From contig CAXTHM010000046.1 of assembly GCA_964244115.1 (NCBI GenBank), positions 1 through 31,845 of the forward strand: a stretch of 31,845 bases of DNA. The letters run 5' to 3'. The notes under the pieces were generated by a model that did not search any database, was not told the origin of the DNA, and was given only the letters and a program-made list of their open reading frames with translations. The position numbers and the translations under genes are program-made. Below are positions 24,313 to 31,772 of the stretch, piece after piece. Source of the stretch: CADCWK01 sp964244115. GTDB lineage: Bacteria; Chloroflexota; Chloroflexia; Thermomicrobiales; UBA6265. Position 1 is the first letter of the stretch; the number at the start of each line of letters is the position of its first letter.

Positions 24313-26214
24313 TCAGCCGCCGGGTGTCGAATCGCCGTCCAGCGGGTCCGATCCGGCATTGACCTCGTCGCCGTCGAGGAATCCGTCGTCGTCCGTGTCC
24401 GCCGTCCGTGGGTCGGTACCGATCTCGTACTCCTCCTGGCCATCGCTCAAGCCGTCGCCGTCCGTATCGGGGTCGTTCGGGTTGTACCCGAAGAGGACCT
24501 CGTCGCCGTCCCCGACGCCGTCATCGTCGGTGTCCTCATCGTTCGGGTCGGTGACGTACGTGTCGGTCTCGTCGGTGTCGAGCAGGCCGTCGTCGTCGAG
24601 GTCGTTGGTTGGGGAGAAGACGTTGCCGTTGTCCGGGTTGATCGAGGCGTTCGGGTCGACCGACGCCGCCGGCAGCGCGGTCGGGAGGTACCAGTTGCAG
24701 GTGACCTCGGCGCCGGAGCCGACCTCGATCCGGACCTCGCCGTCCGGCGCCCCGAGCAGGCCGCGCTCGCTGCAATCCGAGATCGGGTCCGCCGCACCCT
24801 CGGTCTCACTATCGGCCTCGACGGTGATGTCGTAGGTGCCGGGGTCGATGCCGCCGAAGAAGACGGCGCCGGGCCGGGGGTCCCCGGTGTCGGTCTGAGA
24901 GGTGTAGCCGTTCGGCCCCTCGGCGGAGAACGTCAGCCCGTCGATCGGCTCCGTGCAGAGCCCACCCGCGATCTGCTCGGCCGGCTGCTCGGCGACCGGG
25001 CAGCGCCAGGCCGAGATCAGGATCGACCCCGGTTCGGGCGAGGCGGACGGCGAGGCGCTGGCGGAGGCAAACGGGGATGACGACGGGATCAGGGTGGACG
25101 GGCGGATGTTGAACCAGTCGCAGGTGACGACCTCGTCGTTCTCGATCACGAGCGAGAACGCGTCCGGGGCCGAGCCGGGCACACGCCACGGCCCGTCGCC
25201 GCGCTGGCAGTAGGGCCGTGGCCGCCCGTACCCGGCCGGGACGTTCTCCTCGACGAAGAGGTATTGACTGACGATCCCGGTCGGGCCGCCGATGTCCGTC
25301 AACGCGAGCCGATCGTCGATCCCGGTCTGCTCCCCGATGATCCGGTACGTGATCGGCGTCTCCGGCGCGTGGCAGGTCGAGGCGAGGAGGTCGTGGTCCC
25401 TGGTCGGATCGTTGGAGATCCCGAACGGGTAGACGAGCCCTGGCCAGCCCCCTCGTGTCCCGGCGGTCCGGGTCGCCTGGACATCGGCCGCCGAGAGGTT
25501 CGGGTCCACGTACGCCTCGCAGACCAGCGGCCGGATCAGGAACGCGGCCCCGGACGGCCGCACCGACGGGCTGGGCGAAACGGACGGTTCGACCGACGGC
25601 GCGACCGACGGTTCGGGCGCGCCGCTCTCGCCGCCACCGGCGTCCGGCCCGGGGAAGCGGTACCAGTCGCAGCGCAGCGCGTCGCCGTCGGCGAGCGTGA
25701 TCGCCAGCACCCCGGACGAGACGGGCACCTCGGCACCGTCCAGCGTCGGCGGGACATTGCCCCTGGGCTGGAGGCTGCAGAAGACGACCGGGCCGCGCCG
25801 CAGGGTGATGACCTCGGTGATCGTGACCGCGCCGGGCTGGGCCTGCCAGGTCAGGGCGGCGTTGGTCTCCGGGCGGGAGTACTGGAAGACGGCCGGGCGG
25901 TTGCCGGTCGACAGCCCGAGCGGGACGCCGTAGCGCCCCGTCTCCTCGTCGCAGCGGGTCGCGTACTGGTAGAAGCCGGTCGTGGCCGGGTCCAGGTCGT
26001 CCGGGCAGGAGTGAATCACGACGGTGACCGCGGCCTGGGGCGCCGGCTGCATCGCGTTCGGGGCCGAGATCACCGGCCGCTGGGCTCCGGCCGTGAATTC
26101 GCCGCCGAGCAGCATCGTCGCGAGGAGCAGCGCTGTGGCGAGCAGCCGCACCGGGACGGACCGCCGACTGGAGGCAAGGGATTGATGTCCGCGCGAAGGG
26201 GCACTCGATGGCAT
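24313..26214 (-). CDS. Exported repeat protein: three Cys-W modules and TSP3 calcium-binding repeats (copy A)
   Basis: 633 residues, surface or extracellular, function unknown. Signal peptide: SSRRSVPVRLLATALLLATM to about residue 45. Three related modules follow, joined by Ser/Pro linkers: 62-188 (begins VTVVIHSCPDD, ends LRCDWYRFPG), 224-370 (FLIRPLVCEAYVDP to VTCDWFNI) and 397-510 (ILISAWRCPVAE to VTCNWYLP). Each has a first-strand Cys and ends with V-x-C-[DN]-W-[FY]; DPGTYDITVEAD in module 3 recalls prealbumin/SpaA-like domains, which is only suggestive. Residues 537-633 hold four DxDxDGxxD thrombospondin type-3-like calcium repeats. There is no LPxTG or membrane anchor. ATG 26214 has GAGAGG upstream. 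The gene has the conserved palindrome and -10 element described for its paralogues and is divergent from the GDCCVxC gene. Confidence 0.85.
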   Translation of the reverse strand: MPSSAPSRGHQSLASSRRSVPVRLLATALLLATMLLGGEFTAGAQRPVISAPNAMQPAPQAAVTVVIHSCPDDLDPATTGFYQYATRCDEETGRYGVPLGLSTGNRPAVFQYSRPETNAALTWQAQPGAVTITEVITLRRGPVVFCSLQPRGNVPPTLDGAEVPVSSGVLAITLADGDALRCDWYRFPGPDAGGGESGAPEPSVAPSVEPSVSPSPSVRPSGAAFLIRPLVCEAYVDPNLSAADVQATRTAGTRGGWPGLVYPFGISNDPTRDHDLLASTCHAPETPITYRIIGEQTGIDDRLALTDIGGPTGIVSQYLFVEENVPAGYGRPRPYCQRGDGPWRVPGSAPDAFSLVIENDEVVTCDWFNIRPSTLIPSSSPFASASASPSASPEPGSILISAWRCPVAEQPAEQIAGGLCTEPIDGLTFSAEGPNGYTSQTDTGDPRPGAVFFGGIDPGTYDITVEADSETEGAADPISDCSERGLLGAPDGEVRIEVGSGAEVTCNWYLPTALPAASVDPNASINPDNGNVFSPTNDLDDDGLLDTDETDTYVTDPNDEDTDDDGVGDGDEVLFGYNPNDPDTDGDGLSDGQEEYEIGTDPRTADTDDDGFLDGDEVNAGSDPLDGDSTPGG

Positions 26215-26267
26215 GGGACAACCTCTCGGTTCAGCGACGATCCAGGGTGCTCGGTCCGGCGCGTGCC

Positions 26268-26323
26268 AGTACCATCAGGGTAACGGGGACTGACAACAGC
26301 GAAATGAGGAGTCCTGCTCCATT
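26268..26323 (-). promoter_or_regulatory. Conserved palindrome and -10-like element, copy A
   Basis: Minus strand: an imperfect palindrome AATGGAGCAGGACTCCTCAT plus a final T (26323-26303), then exactly 29 nt, then GGTACT (26273-26268) within CCCTGATGGTACTG. The same arrangement and spacing occur at 28519-28573 and 29394-29448. It begins 54 bp upstream of the copy A start codon at 26214. Confidence 0.55.
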
Positions 26324-26375
26324 CGGTAGCTACGCCAGCGCCAGATCGACCCGGAGCGGACGGAGGATTCGACCG

Positions 26376-26594
26376 ATGACCCTGCCGATCCTGGAATCGA
26401 CGATCACCTGCCCGGACTGCCGGACGAGCCGGACCGAGGCGATGCCGGTCAACGCCTGCCAGGTCCGCTACACCTGCCCCGGCTGCGGCACCGAACTGCG
26501 GCCGCTGAGTAGCGACTGCTGCGTGTTCTGCAGCTACGGCACCGTCCCCTGCCCGCCGATCCAGCTCGACCTCACGGGCGGCGCCTGTCATTGA
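26376..26594 (+). CDS. GDCCVxC-type small cysteine-rich protein
   Basis: 72 residues. The pattern TITCPDC, ACQVRYTCPGCGTELRP, then DCCVFCSYGTVPCPPIQ matches the GDCCVxC-domain family of small (seleno)proteins, here with Ser-Asp in place of Gly-Asp and ordinary Cys codons. The four CxxC-type Cys form a probable zinc ribbon and the CCVFC centre is a probable metal or redox site. The family is often found near mercury or metal-handling genes, but none is adjacent here. ATG 26376 has GGAGGA at good spacing. The gene is divergent from copy A and convergent with copy B. It is one of the clearest small genes in the window. Confidence 0.8.
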   Translation: MTLPILESTITCPDCRTSRTEAMPVNACQVRYTCPGCGTELRPLSSDCCVFCSYGTVPCPPIQLDLTGGACH

Positions 26595-26639
26595 TCCGGC
26601 CGGTCACCGTCGAGGGGGACTGGTGGAGACGGGCGATGA

Positions 26640-28462
26640 TCAGGGCCGGGAGTTCCCGTCGAGCGGATCGGTGTCGTAGTCGTTGACCTCATCGCCGTCG
26701 TCGAACCCGTCGCCGTCGGTGTCGGCGGTCAGCGGGTCCGTGCCGACCTCGTCGATCTCTTCGCCGTCGCTCAGGAGGTCGAGGTCGGTGTCGGAGTCGA
26801 GCGGGTCGAGCCCGAGCCCGATCTCGTCGCCGTCATTGACGCCGTCACCGTCGGTATCCGCGTTGTCGGGCTCGGTACCGTAGACGTCTGGCACCTCGTC
26901 CGCGTCGGTGAGGCCGTCGGTGTCACGATCGGCGGTAGGATCGACCGGGCCGGCGCTCGGGCTCGGGCTCGGGCTGGCCGACGGATCGTTGACCTCGGCC
27001 GGGATGAACCACTGGCACCGGACGTCGTTCTCCGCGGGGACGACGATCCGGGCCTCGGCGAACTCGAAGCGCGTGTCGACCCCGTCGCAGATGATCACCG
27101 CCTCGTCGGAGTCGCTGCCCGGTGTCTGGATGAAGTAGGCGCCGCCGTCGAGATCGTCGAAGACGACGGCCCCCGGCTGCGACTCGCCGGTCCCCGACTC
27201 CTCCTCGTAGTCGTCCGGACCCTGAACCCGGAAGGCGAGCCCATCGACCAGCGCCAGGCATTCGTCACTGCGGGCGGCGGTCTCGAAGTCCCTGTCGGCC
27301 GGACAACCGAAGACCGAGATGGTGAGCGAACTGGACCCTGGGGCGGGCTGGTTCGACGGGACGTAAGGGCCGCTGGTGCCGTTCGGCAGTTCGATTTGGA
27401 ACCAGTCGCAGATCACCGTCGACTGCGGATCGATCGCCACCTCGAGGACATCGGTCCCTTCGAAGTCCCCGGTGGGGTACGTGGCGTACTCGAAGAGGCC
27501 TTCGAGACTGCCCTCCCCATTCGGGGTCTGCATCTCGCAGAAGACTCTCGGTGCGTCCCACTCGGGTTCGCGCACCGCGCTGACGTCATAGGTGTCTACG
27601 TAGAGGCGGTCCCATGTGAACGACACCTCGTCCCCGCCGATGGCTATCGGCCCGGTCGTGGATTCATCGACCTCGAAGGTGACCGGTCGATCGGACGGCG
27701 AGCATCGGTCGATGAGCGTCTGGCTGTCGACCAGCGGATCGCCGCTGAACGGTGGGTTGAAGTCCTCGGTGAAGTTCGAAGATGGCTCGGGGCTGGGCGC
27801 GGCGTCGTCCTCGGAGCAGATCCAGGTGCGGATCGTCAGCGAGCCGTATTCATCCGGCGTATCGAACGCGTATCCGTCCGTGACCCCACCGGGGAACCGG
27901 AACCACCCGCAGGAGATGTCTTCGCCGTCGCCAAGCGTGAGCTGGACCGTCCCATCGACGACTGGCGTCATGGTGTAGTCCAACTGCTGACCCTGATTCG
28001 AGCTGGTCCGGACCCCGCAGAACACCTCTGACTCCCGGATGCGTGGGACGACCTCCGAGATAGTGACCGTCCCCGGAGCGACGTTCTCCCAGGTCAGGAC
28101 GCCGTTGTTCTCCGGGTTCGTGTACTGAAAGCTCGGGGATCGACCATCGCCGGTCGCCATCCCGAGCGGGACGCCGAAGAGCCCCGTCTCGCTCTCACAG
28201 CCATAAGNNNNNNNNNNTCACCGGCGGACAGGGTATCGATGCACGACTGGACCGAGATCTTCACCGTGCCGTCCGTCTCGGGCGTGGTGCCGCTGATTGC
28301 GGGTTCGGCCGAACGGGCGTCCAGGGCGGAGGCGCCGGTCACCAGCACCATCGCCAGGACGAGCACGACCGCGAGGACATCGACGAGCACCCTCGCGATC
28401 GGGGGCGACCGGTATGGCGCTGGGTGGCGGGTCTGGCCGAAGGCGGGGCGCGTCTGCGACAT
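26640..28462 (-). CDS. Exported repeat protein: Cys-W modules and TSP3 repeats (copy B), with assembly gap
   Basis: Paralogue of copy A with the same layout, about 606 residues plus a gap. The N-terminus has a hydrophobic export segment, VLVDVLAVVLVLAMVLVTGA, with cleavage near SALDARSAEP. Module 1 starts VKISVQSCIDTL, is broken by ten N at 28208-28217, and resumes in another frame as YGCESETGLFGVPLGMATGD, ending ISCGWFRFPGG. Module 2 ends VICDWFQIELP and module 3 VRCQWFIPAEV. Five TSP3-type units follow (DRDTDGLTDADE, DTDGDGVNDGDE, DTDLDLLSDGEE, DTDGDGFDDGDE). Comparison with copy A suggests the gap hides only a few residues. ATG 28462 has AAAGG 9 nt upstream. The promoter element at 28519-28573 is the most perfect of the set. 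Confidence 0.83.
28208..28217. other. Assembly gap (10 N) inside copy B
   Basis: Placeholder of ten N; the frame changes across it although both sides belong to the same protein, so the true length differs from 10 (congruent to 2 modulo 3). Confidence 0.99.
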
Positions 28463-28518
28463 GAGCGGAGCCTTTCGTCGCCGCGACGGAGCGCGTTCCT
28501 GTGCGGCTGCAAGCTATC

Positions 28519-28573
28519 GGTATCACCACGATAGCTACCCGACGTCGCCGGGGAATGAGTAGGACTACTCATT
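28519..28573 (-). promoter_or_regulatory. Conserved palindrome and -10-like element, copy B
   Basis: Minus strand: AATGAGTAGTCCTACTCATT (28573-28554; 9-bp arms around TC), 29 nt, then GATACC (28524-28519) in a GTGGTGATACCG context. The arms TACTCAT/ATGAGTA resemble the TACYYMT heptamers bound by NarL/LuxR-type response regulators. That assignment is only a suggestion. Confidence 0.6.
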
Positions 28574-28696
28574 GCGTGGAGCTGGCACCACGACCGCGCT
28601 GGGCCGGGGCAGACACCGCCCCAGCGCGACGCCACGCTCCCTTGCGGGAACGCCACGTCACGAACACGTTTGATTCGTCCGCGTTCCGGTCGACGC

Positions 28697-29316
28697 TCAG
28701 GGGGTGCTCCGGGGATCGAACGGGTCCGAACCGGCGTTGATCTCATCCCCGTCCGGAACGTCATCGTCGTCGGAGTCGGGGTCTCGGGGATCGGTACCGT
28801 AGATGTACTCCTCATCACCATCGAGGAGGTAATCGCCATCGGTGTCGGATTCGTTCGGGTTGGTGCCCAGGAGGATCTCATCGCCGTCGACGATGCCGTC
28901 GCCGTCCGTATCCGGATTATTCGGGTCCGTGACGTATTGATCGGTTTCCTCGGTGTCGAGCAGGCCGTCGTCGTCGAGGTCGTTGGTCGGGTCCTGAAGG
29001 TCGTCTCGCCGCTGTTCGTCAGGCTGCGCGGCACGCCGAAGCGCCTGGTCTCGCTGTCGCACTGGACGGCGAACGGGGAGAAGCCGCTGGCGGTGGCATC
29101 GTCCGGGCAGGAATGGACGACGGCCGTGACCACGGCCGGAATGTCGGGCAGGGGCGTGGGCCCGCACCTGGGAGCGATCGACGGCTGGCCGGTGGCGGCG
29201 AGCGCACTGGTGGACACCAGCCCGGCGAGCATGAAGACGGCGGCGATCATCAGGAGGGCGAAGCCCCCGTCGATCCAACTGCGGCGGCGGGTCGGCTTCG
29301 GAGAAAGCGGGGACAT
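28697..29316 (-). pseudogene. Copy C of the exported TSP3 protein family, internally deleted and frameshifted
   Basis: Starts at ATG 29316 with a normal export signal (SWIDGGFALLMIAAVFMLAG, cleavage near ALAATG) and the beginning of module 1 (VVTAVVHSCPDDATASGFSP, then CDSETRRFGVPRSLTNSGE). At about 28996 it jumps, out of frame, to the TSP3 block NDLDDDGLLDTEETDQYVTD, which runs to the stop at 28697 with four repeats. Compared with copies A and B some 400 residues (rest of module 1, modules 2 and 3) are missing. The TSP3-coding DNA is nearly identical to copy A over short stretches, so the copies arose by recent duplication or have recombined. As it stands the N-terminal frame would read on into unrelated sequence. 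Confidence 0.75.
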
Positions 29317-29393
29317 CTCGATCGGCTACGACATGGCGTGATTCTTCCGTGACCGGCGTGGTCATCGATGACCCCGGCCGGTTTCAAGATTCA

Positions 29394-29448
29394 GGTATCA
29401 TCACCATAGCGAGGCGAACGGACATGATCGTGAGGAGGACTACTCATT
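29394..29448 (-). promoter_or_regulatory. Conserved palindrome and -10-like element, copy C
   Basis: Minus strand: AATGAGTAGTCCTCCTCACG (29448-29429), 29 nt, then GATACC (29399-29394) in a GTGATGATACCT context. The first half of the palindrome is identical to that of copy B; the second half has diverged, in keeping with the gene being broken. Confidence 0.5.
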
Positions 29449-29763
29449 CGGCCCCTCGACGGCGGGGATGTGGGTGTATTCCGATACAGGAAAGAGGCGG
29501 CGGCCGATCGTTCGTAGGGGCGACGCTCTCGCTTCGCTGGCGAGCCCGGCCGCTGCGGCGACTATCCGTCCCGCCGAGCGATAACGGTGCTCGCTGAATG
29601 TGTGGTCAGATCGAACCCACGCGGTGGCGGAGCAGTCCCACCCCCGACCCCTCTGCGGCTCACCTGCTCGCTCACCCGCTGAAGCGGCTCTCGCTGTGCT
29701 GCGGCTCACAGGTGCCCGGAGAGGGGAGACGATCGCTCGTTCCGCATCGGACACGTCGTACGA
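29449..29763. other. Non-coding stretch with short repeats
   Basis: No gene recognised. It contains a direct repeat CTGCGGCTCAC (near 29651 and 29698) and a CCGGAGAGGGGAG tract akin to the dispersed hairpin type seen after the Gfo/Idh gene. Frames here lack starts and family similarity. Confidence 0.4.
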
Positions 29764-29911
29764 GGACCGGGCGCTAAAGTCGCCCGGCAACTCGAAAAGT
29801 CGGCAAAGGACAGGGCCAGTCAGTAGATCAGACGTTCAGAGATCTGCTTCTGGGTAGCTCTCGACGTCTCTGCCTATCCCGGTATTGCCGGGCGGCTTCA
29901 GCGCCCGGTCC
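29764..29911. repeat. 27-bp inverted-repeat pair, possible small non-autonomous element
   Basis: The 27 bases at 29764-29790 (GGACCGGGCGCTAAAGTCGC then CCGGCAA) recur inverted at 29885-29911 with 25 of 27 matches. Each copy is itself a near-palindrome (CCGGGCG...CGCCCGG) able to form a hairpin, like the subterminal hairpins of IS200/IS605-type or REP elements. The 94 bp between contain no gene. Confidence 0.5.
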
Positions 29912-29954
29912 GGGTCATGTCTATCCGATCCGGACCAACGCGTCGAAACGTGCT

Positions 29955-29995
29955 CCGGATGTCCGGACATCCGGACGTTCCGAAATATCGGAACG
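29955..29995 (-). terminator. Tandem palindromes after the 29999 gene
   Basis: CCGGATGTCCGGACATCCGG (29955-29974) is a perfect 20-bp palindrome; CGTTCCGA/TCGGAACG with AATA loop (29976-29995) is a second hairpin immediately beside it. They begin 4 bp after the stop of the leftward small gene, so termination or mRNA protection is likely; no U-run. Confidence 0.5.
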
Positions 29996-29998
29996 CAG

Positions 29999-30313
29999 TC
30001 AGGCGTCCTCGCGCTCACCCTCGGCGGCGATGACGTCGGCCGGGCCCCAGCGCTCGATCCGGACGGGTTTGGCTTCCATGTGGCTGAGGAACCCGTAGTT
30101 CGAGAGGGCGTCGAGGATCGTGGCCGGGTCGTCGGTCTCCCAGACGGTGAAGATCCGCTCGTCGCTCATGTCGGTGTCGTACGTCTCCAGCCAGCGCGGG
30201 TCAGCCCCCTCGGCGCCGGCCTGCCGGGCGAGGTCGAGCATCCGGGTCGGGGCGAGGACCTCGGTCGGGTCGGCGTCCTCACGCGGGGTATGGGTCACCA
30301 GGTAGCGTGGCAT
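29999..30313 (-). CDS. Small conserved protein, DUF4242-like (weak)
   Basis: 104 residues starting MPRYLVTHTPREDADPTE. Features: an initial beta strand PRYLVTH, WLETYDTDMSDERIFTVWET (strand-turn-strand with aromatic residues) and DDPATILDALSNYGFLSHME followed by KPVRIERW. The pattern (short alpha-beta protein, W-x-x-(S/T)-Y followed by F-x-V-W/Y) resembles DUF4242-type ferredoxin-like small proteins; this is a weak match. ATG 30313 has GAGGA at 8 nt. It follows ricT by about 90 bp in the same direction and may share its transcript. The long frame upstream is only the antisense-like shadow of ricT. Confidence 0.7.
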   Translation of the reverse strand: MPRYLVTHTPREDADPTEVLAPTRMLDLARQAGAEGADPRWLETYDTDMSDERIFTVWETDDPATILDALSNYGFLSHMEAKPVRIERWGPADVIAAEGEREDA

Positions 30314-30404
30314 CGGGCGTTCCTCTCGGTCGCTTCGGTCAAAGGCATCGGCGCCACGGCTGCGACAACCGGCGCGGGGAGAGCAGGGATCGGTCGCTCT
30401 CCGG

Positions 30405-31772
30405 TCAGACGGACGCATCGCCCGGGCCGTGGGTGCGGCGGCGACGCCGGCGACGGCGGGACTCCTCGTCGGAGCCAGCACCGGCATCGTCGGTCTCGCC
30501 TGCAATGGCGGACGGAGCCAGCGACGGGGCCGGTCCGGCCGCGACGGCCACCGTTTCAATCGGGGCGGCTGCCGATGCGTCGGTGACCGGCATGGCGGCG
30601 GCATCCGGGTTGGCCGGCCGATGGCCAAGCTCGCTGCTCGCCAACGTGACCTGCTCGCCGCTCTGCTCCATCCGGACGGTGACCTGCTCCTTGAGCACCT
30701 GGAGCGAGACGACCTGCCCCCAGCCGTCCGGGGTCTCGACCCGCTGCCCGAGCCGGGGCAGGACGGCCTTGAGCTGCTTGTACTGCTCGTTCTCATAGGA
30801 GAGGCAGCAGAGCAGCCGCCCGCAGACGCCGGAGACCTTGCTCGGGTTGAGGGCGAGGTCCTGCGTCTTGGCCATCCCCATCGTGATCTCCGGGAAGACC
30901 GGCAGCCACGACGAGCAGCACAGCGTCCGGCCGCAGCGCCCAAGACCTCCCAGCAGGCGGGCCTCCTCCCGCGGGCTGACGGCCTTGAGGTCCACCCGGC
31001 AGCCGAAGGTGCCGACGAGGTCGCGGCCGAGCGCGCGCAGGTCCGGCCGCTCGACGCCCTGGTGCGGCGCGTAGCTCAGCGTCAGCAGCGATCCGTCGAA
31101 GGAGAACGTCGCGCTGATCGGCTTGATCGGGACCCGGTGCTGGTGGATCAGGTCGCTGAACGTCCGGACCGCCGTCGCGGACTCGCGCTTGAGCCGATCC
31201 ATCAGGGCGATGTCGTCGTCGCCGAGCGTCCGCAGGACCGGGCGGAGATCGCCCTGGAGCTGGTTGAGCAGCATCTGCTGGGGCGCGACGATCACCCGGC
31301 CGGCCTCCTGGCCGCGCTCGGTGTCGACGACGACCCAGTCGCCAGGCTCCAGCGCGAACCGGCCAGCGTCGAAGTAGTACAGCCGGCCACTGTCCCGGAA
31401 GCGGACCCCGGCGACCCGGGCCGCGGGTCCCTGCTCGGGCCGGGTCGCCTTGGCGTCCGCTCCGCCTTCGGACGAGTGGCAGTCGCAGCCGCCGACCTGC
31501 TCACCGGCCTGGACGCGGTCGCGGAAGCGGTCGCGGGCCAGCGCCCGGGCCTCGTCGACGGTCCGGATCGGGATCGGCTGGCCCGTCGGGACATCGCCGC
31601 CGACCGGCGCCGGGTACATGCTCGCGATCGGCCCGCGGTTGGGCGTGTCGCCGCGGTTCCGTCGACGGCGGCGCGGCGTCGGACCGGGCATCCCGGACGC
31701 ACCGGATGAACCGGTCGGGCCGGGCGTCGCTACCGTCGGGTGGCTGGGCTGGTCGTGGTGGGTGTCGGCCAT
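30405..31772 (-). CDS. ricT: RicT/YaaT-type PSP1 domain protein
   Basis: 455 residues. The PSP1/RicT core is clear: VAGVRFRDSGRLYYFDAGRF then LEPGDWVVVDTERGQEAGRV, ISATFSFDGSLLTLSYAP, RVDLKAVSPREEARLLGGLG, and the Cys motifs GRCGRTLCCSSWLP and SGVCGRLLCCLSYENEQY that in the Bacillus RicT-RicF-RicA complex bind Fe-S clusters. Here it has an N-terminal Arg-rich, Pro-rich extension with GGCDCHSS, and a C-terminal extension ending in an Arg run (EESRRRRRRRRTHG). In Bacillus the complex helps RNase Y-mediated mRNA processing. ATG 31772 is preceded by the overlapping holB end. The holB-ricT order is the usual one in Firmicutes and Chloroflexota. Confidence 0.92.
   Translation of the reverse strand: MADTHHDQPSHPTVATPGPTGSSGASGMPGPTPRRRRRNRGDTPNRGPIASMYPAPVGGDVPTGQPIPIRTVDEARALARDRFRDRVQAGEQVGGCDCHSSEGGADAKATRPEQGPAARVAGVRFRDSGRLYYFDAGRFALEPGDWVVVDTERGQEAGRVIVAPQQMLLNQLQGDLRPVLRTLGDDDIALMDRLKRESATAVRTFSDLIHQHRVPIKPISATFSFDGSLLTLSYAPHQGVERPDLRALGRDLVGTFGCRVDLKAVSPREEARLLGGLGRCGRTLCCSSWLPVFPEITMGMAKTQDLALNPSKVSGVCGRLLCCLSYENEQYKQLKAVLPRLGQRVETPDGWGQVVSLQVLKEQVTVRMEQSGEQVTLASSELGHRPANPDAAAMPVTDASAAAPIETVAVAAGPAPSLAPSAIAGETDDAGAGSDEESRRRRRRRRTHGPGDASV

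Noticed and set aside
24340..29000. Dense repeats such as GTCGTCGTC and DxDxDG-coding units that look like satellite or CRISPR-like repeats
   Set aside because: They are codon-level repeats of the TSP3 calcium-binding units inside coding sequence; spacing and sequence vary as protein repeats do, and there is no constant repeat with unique spacers.
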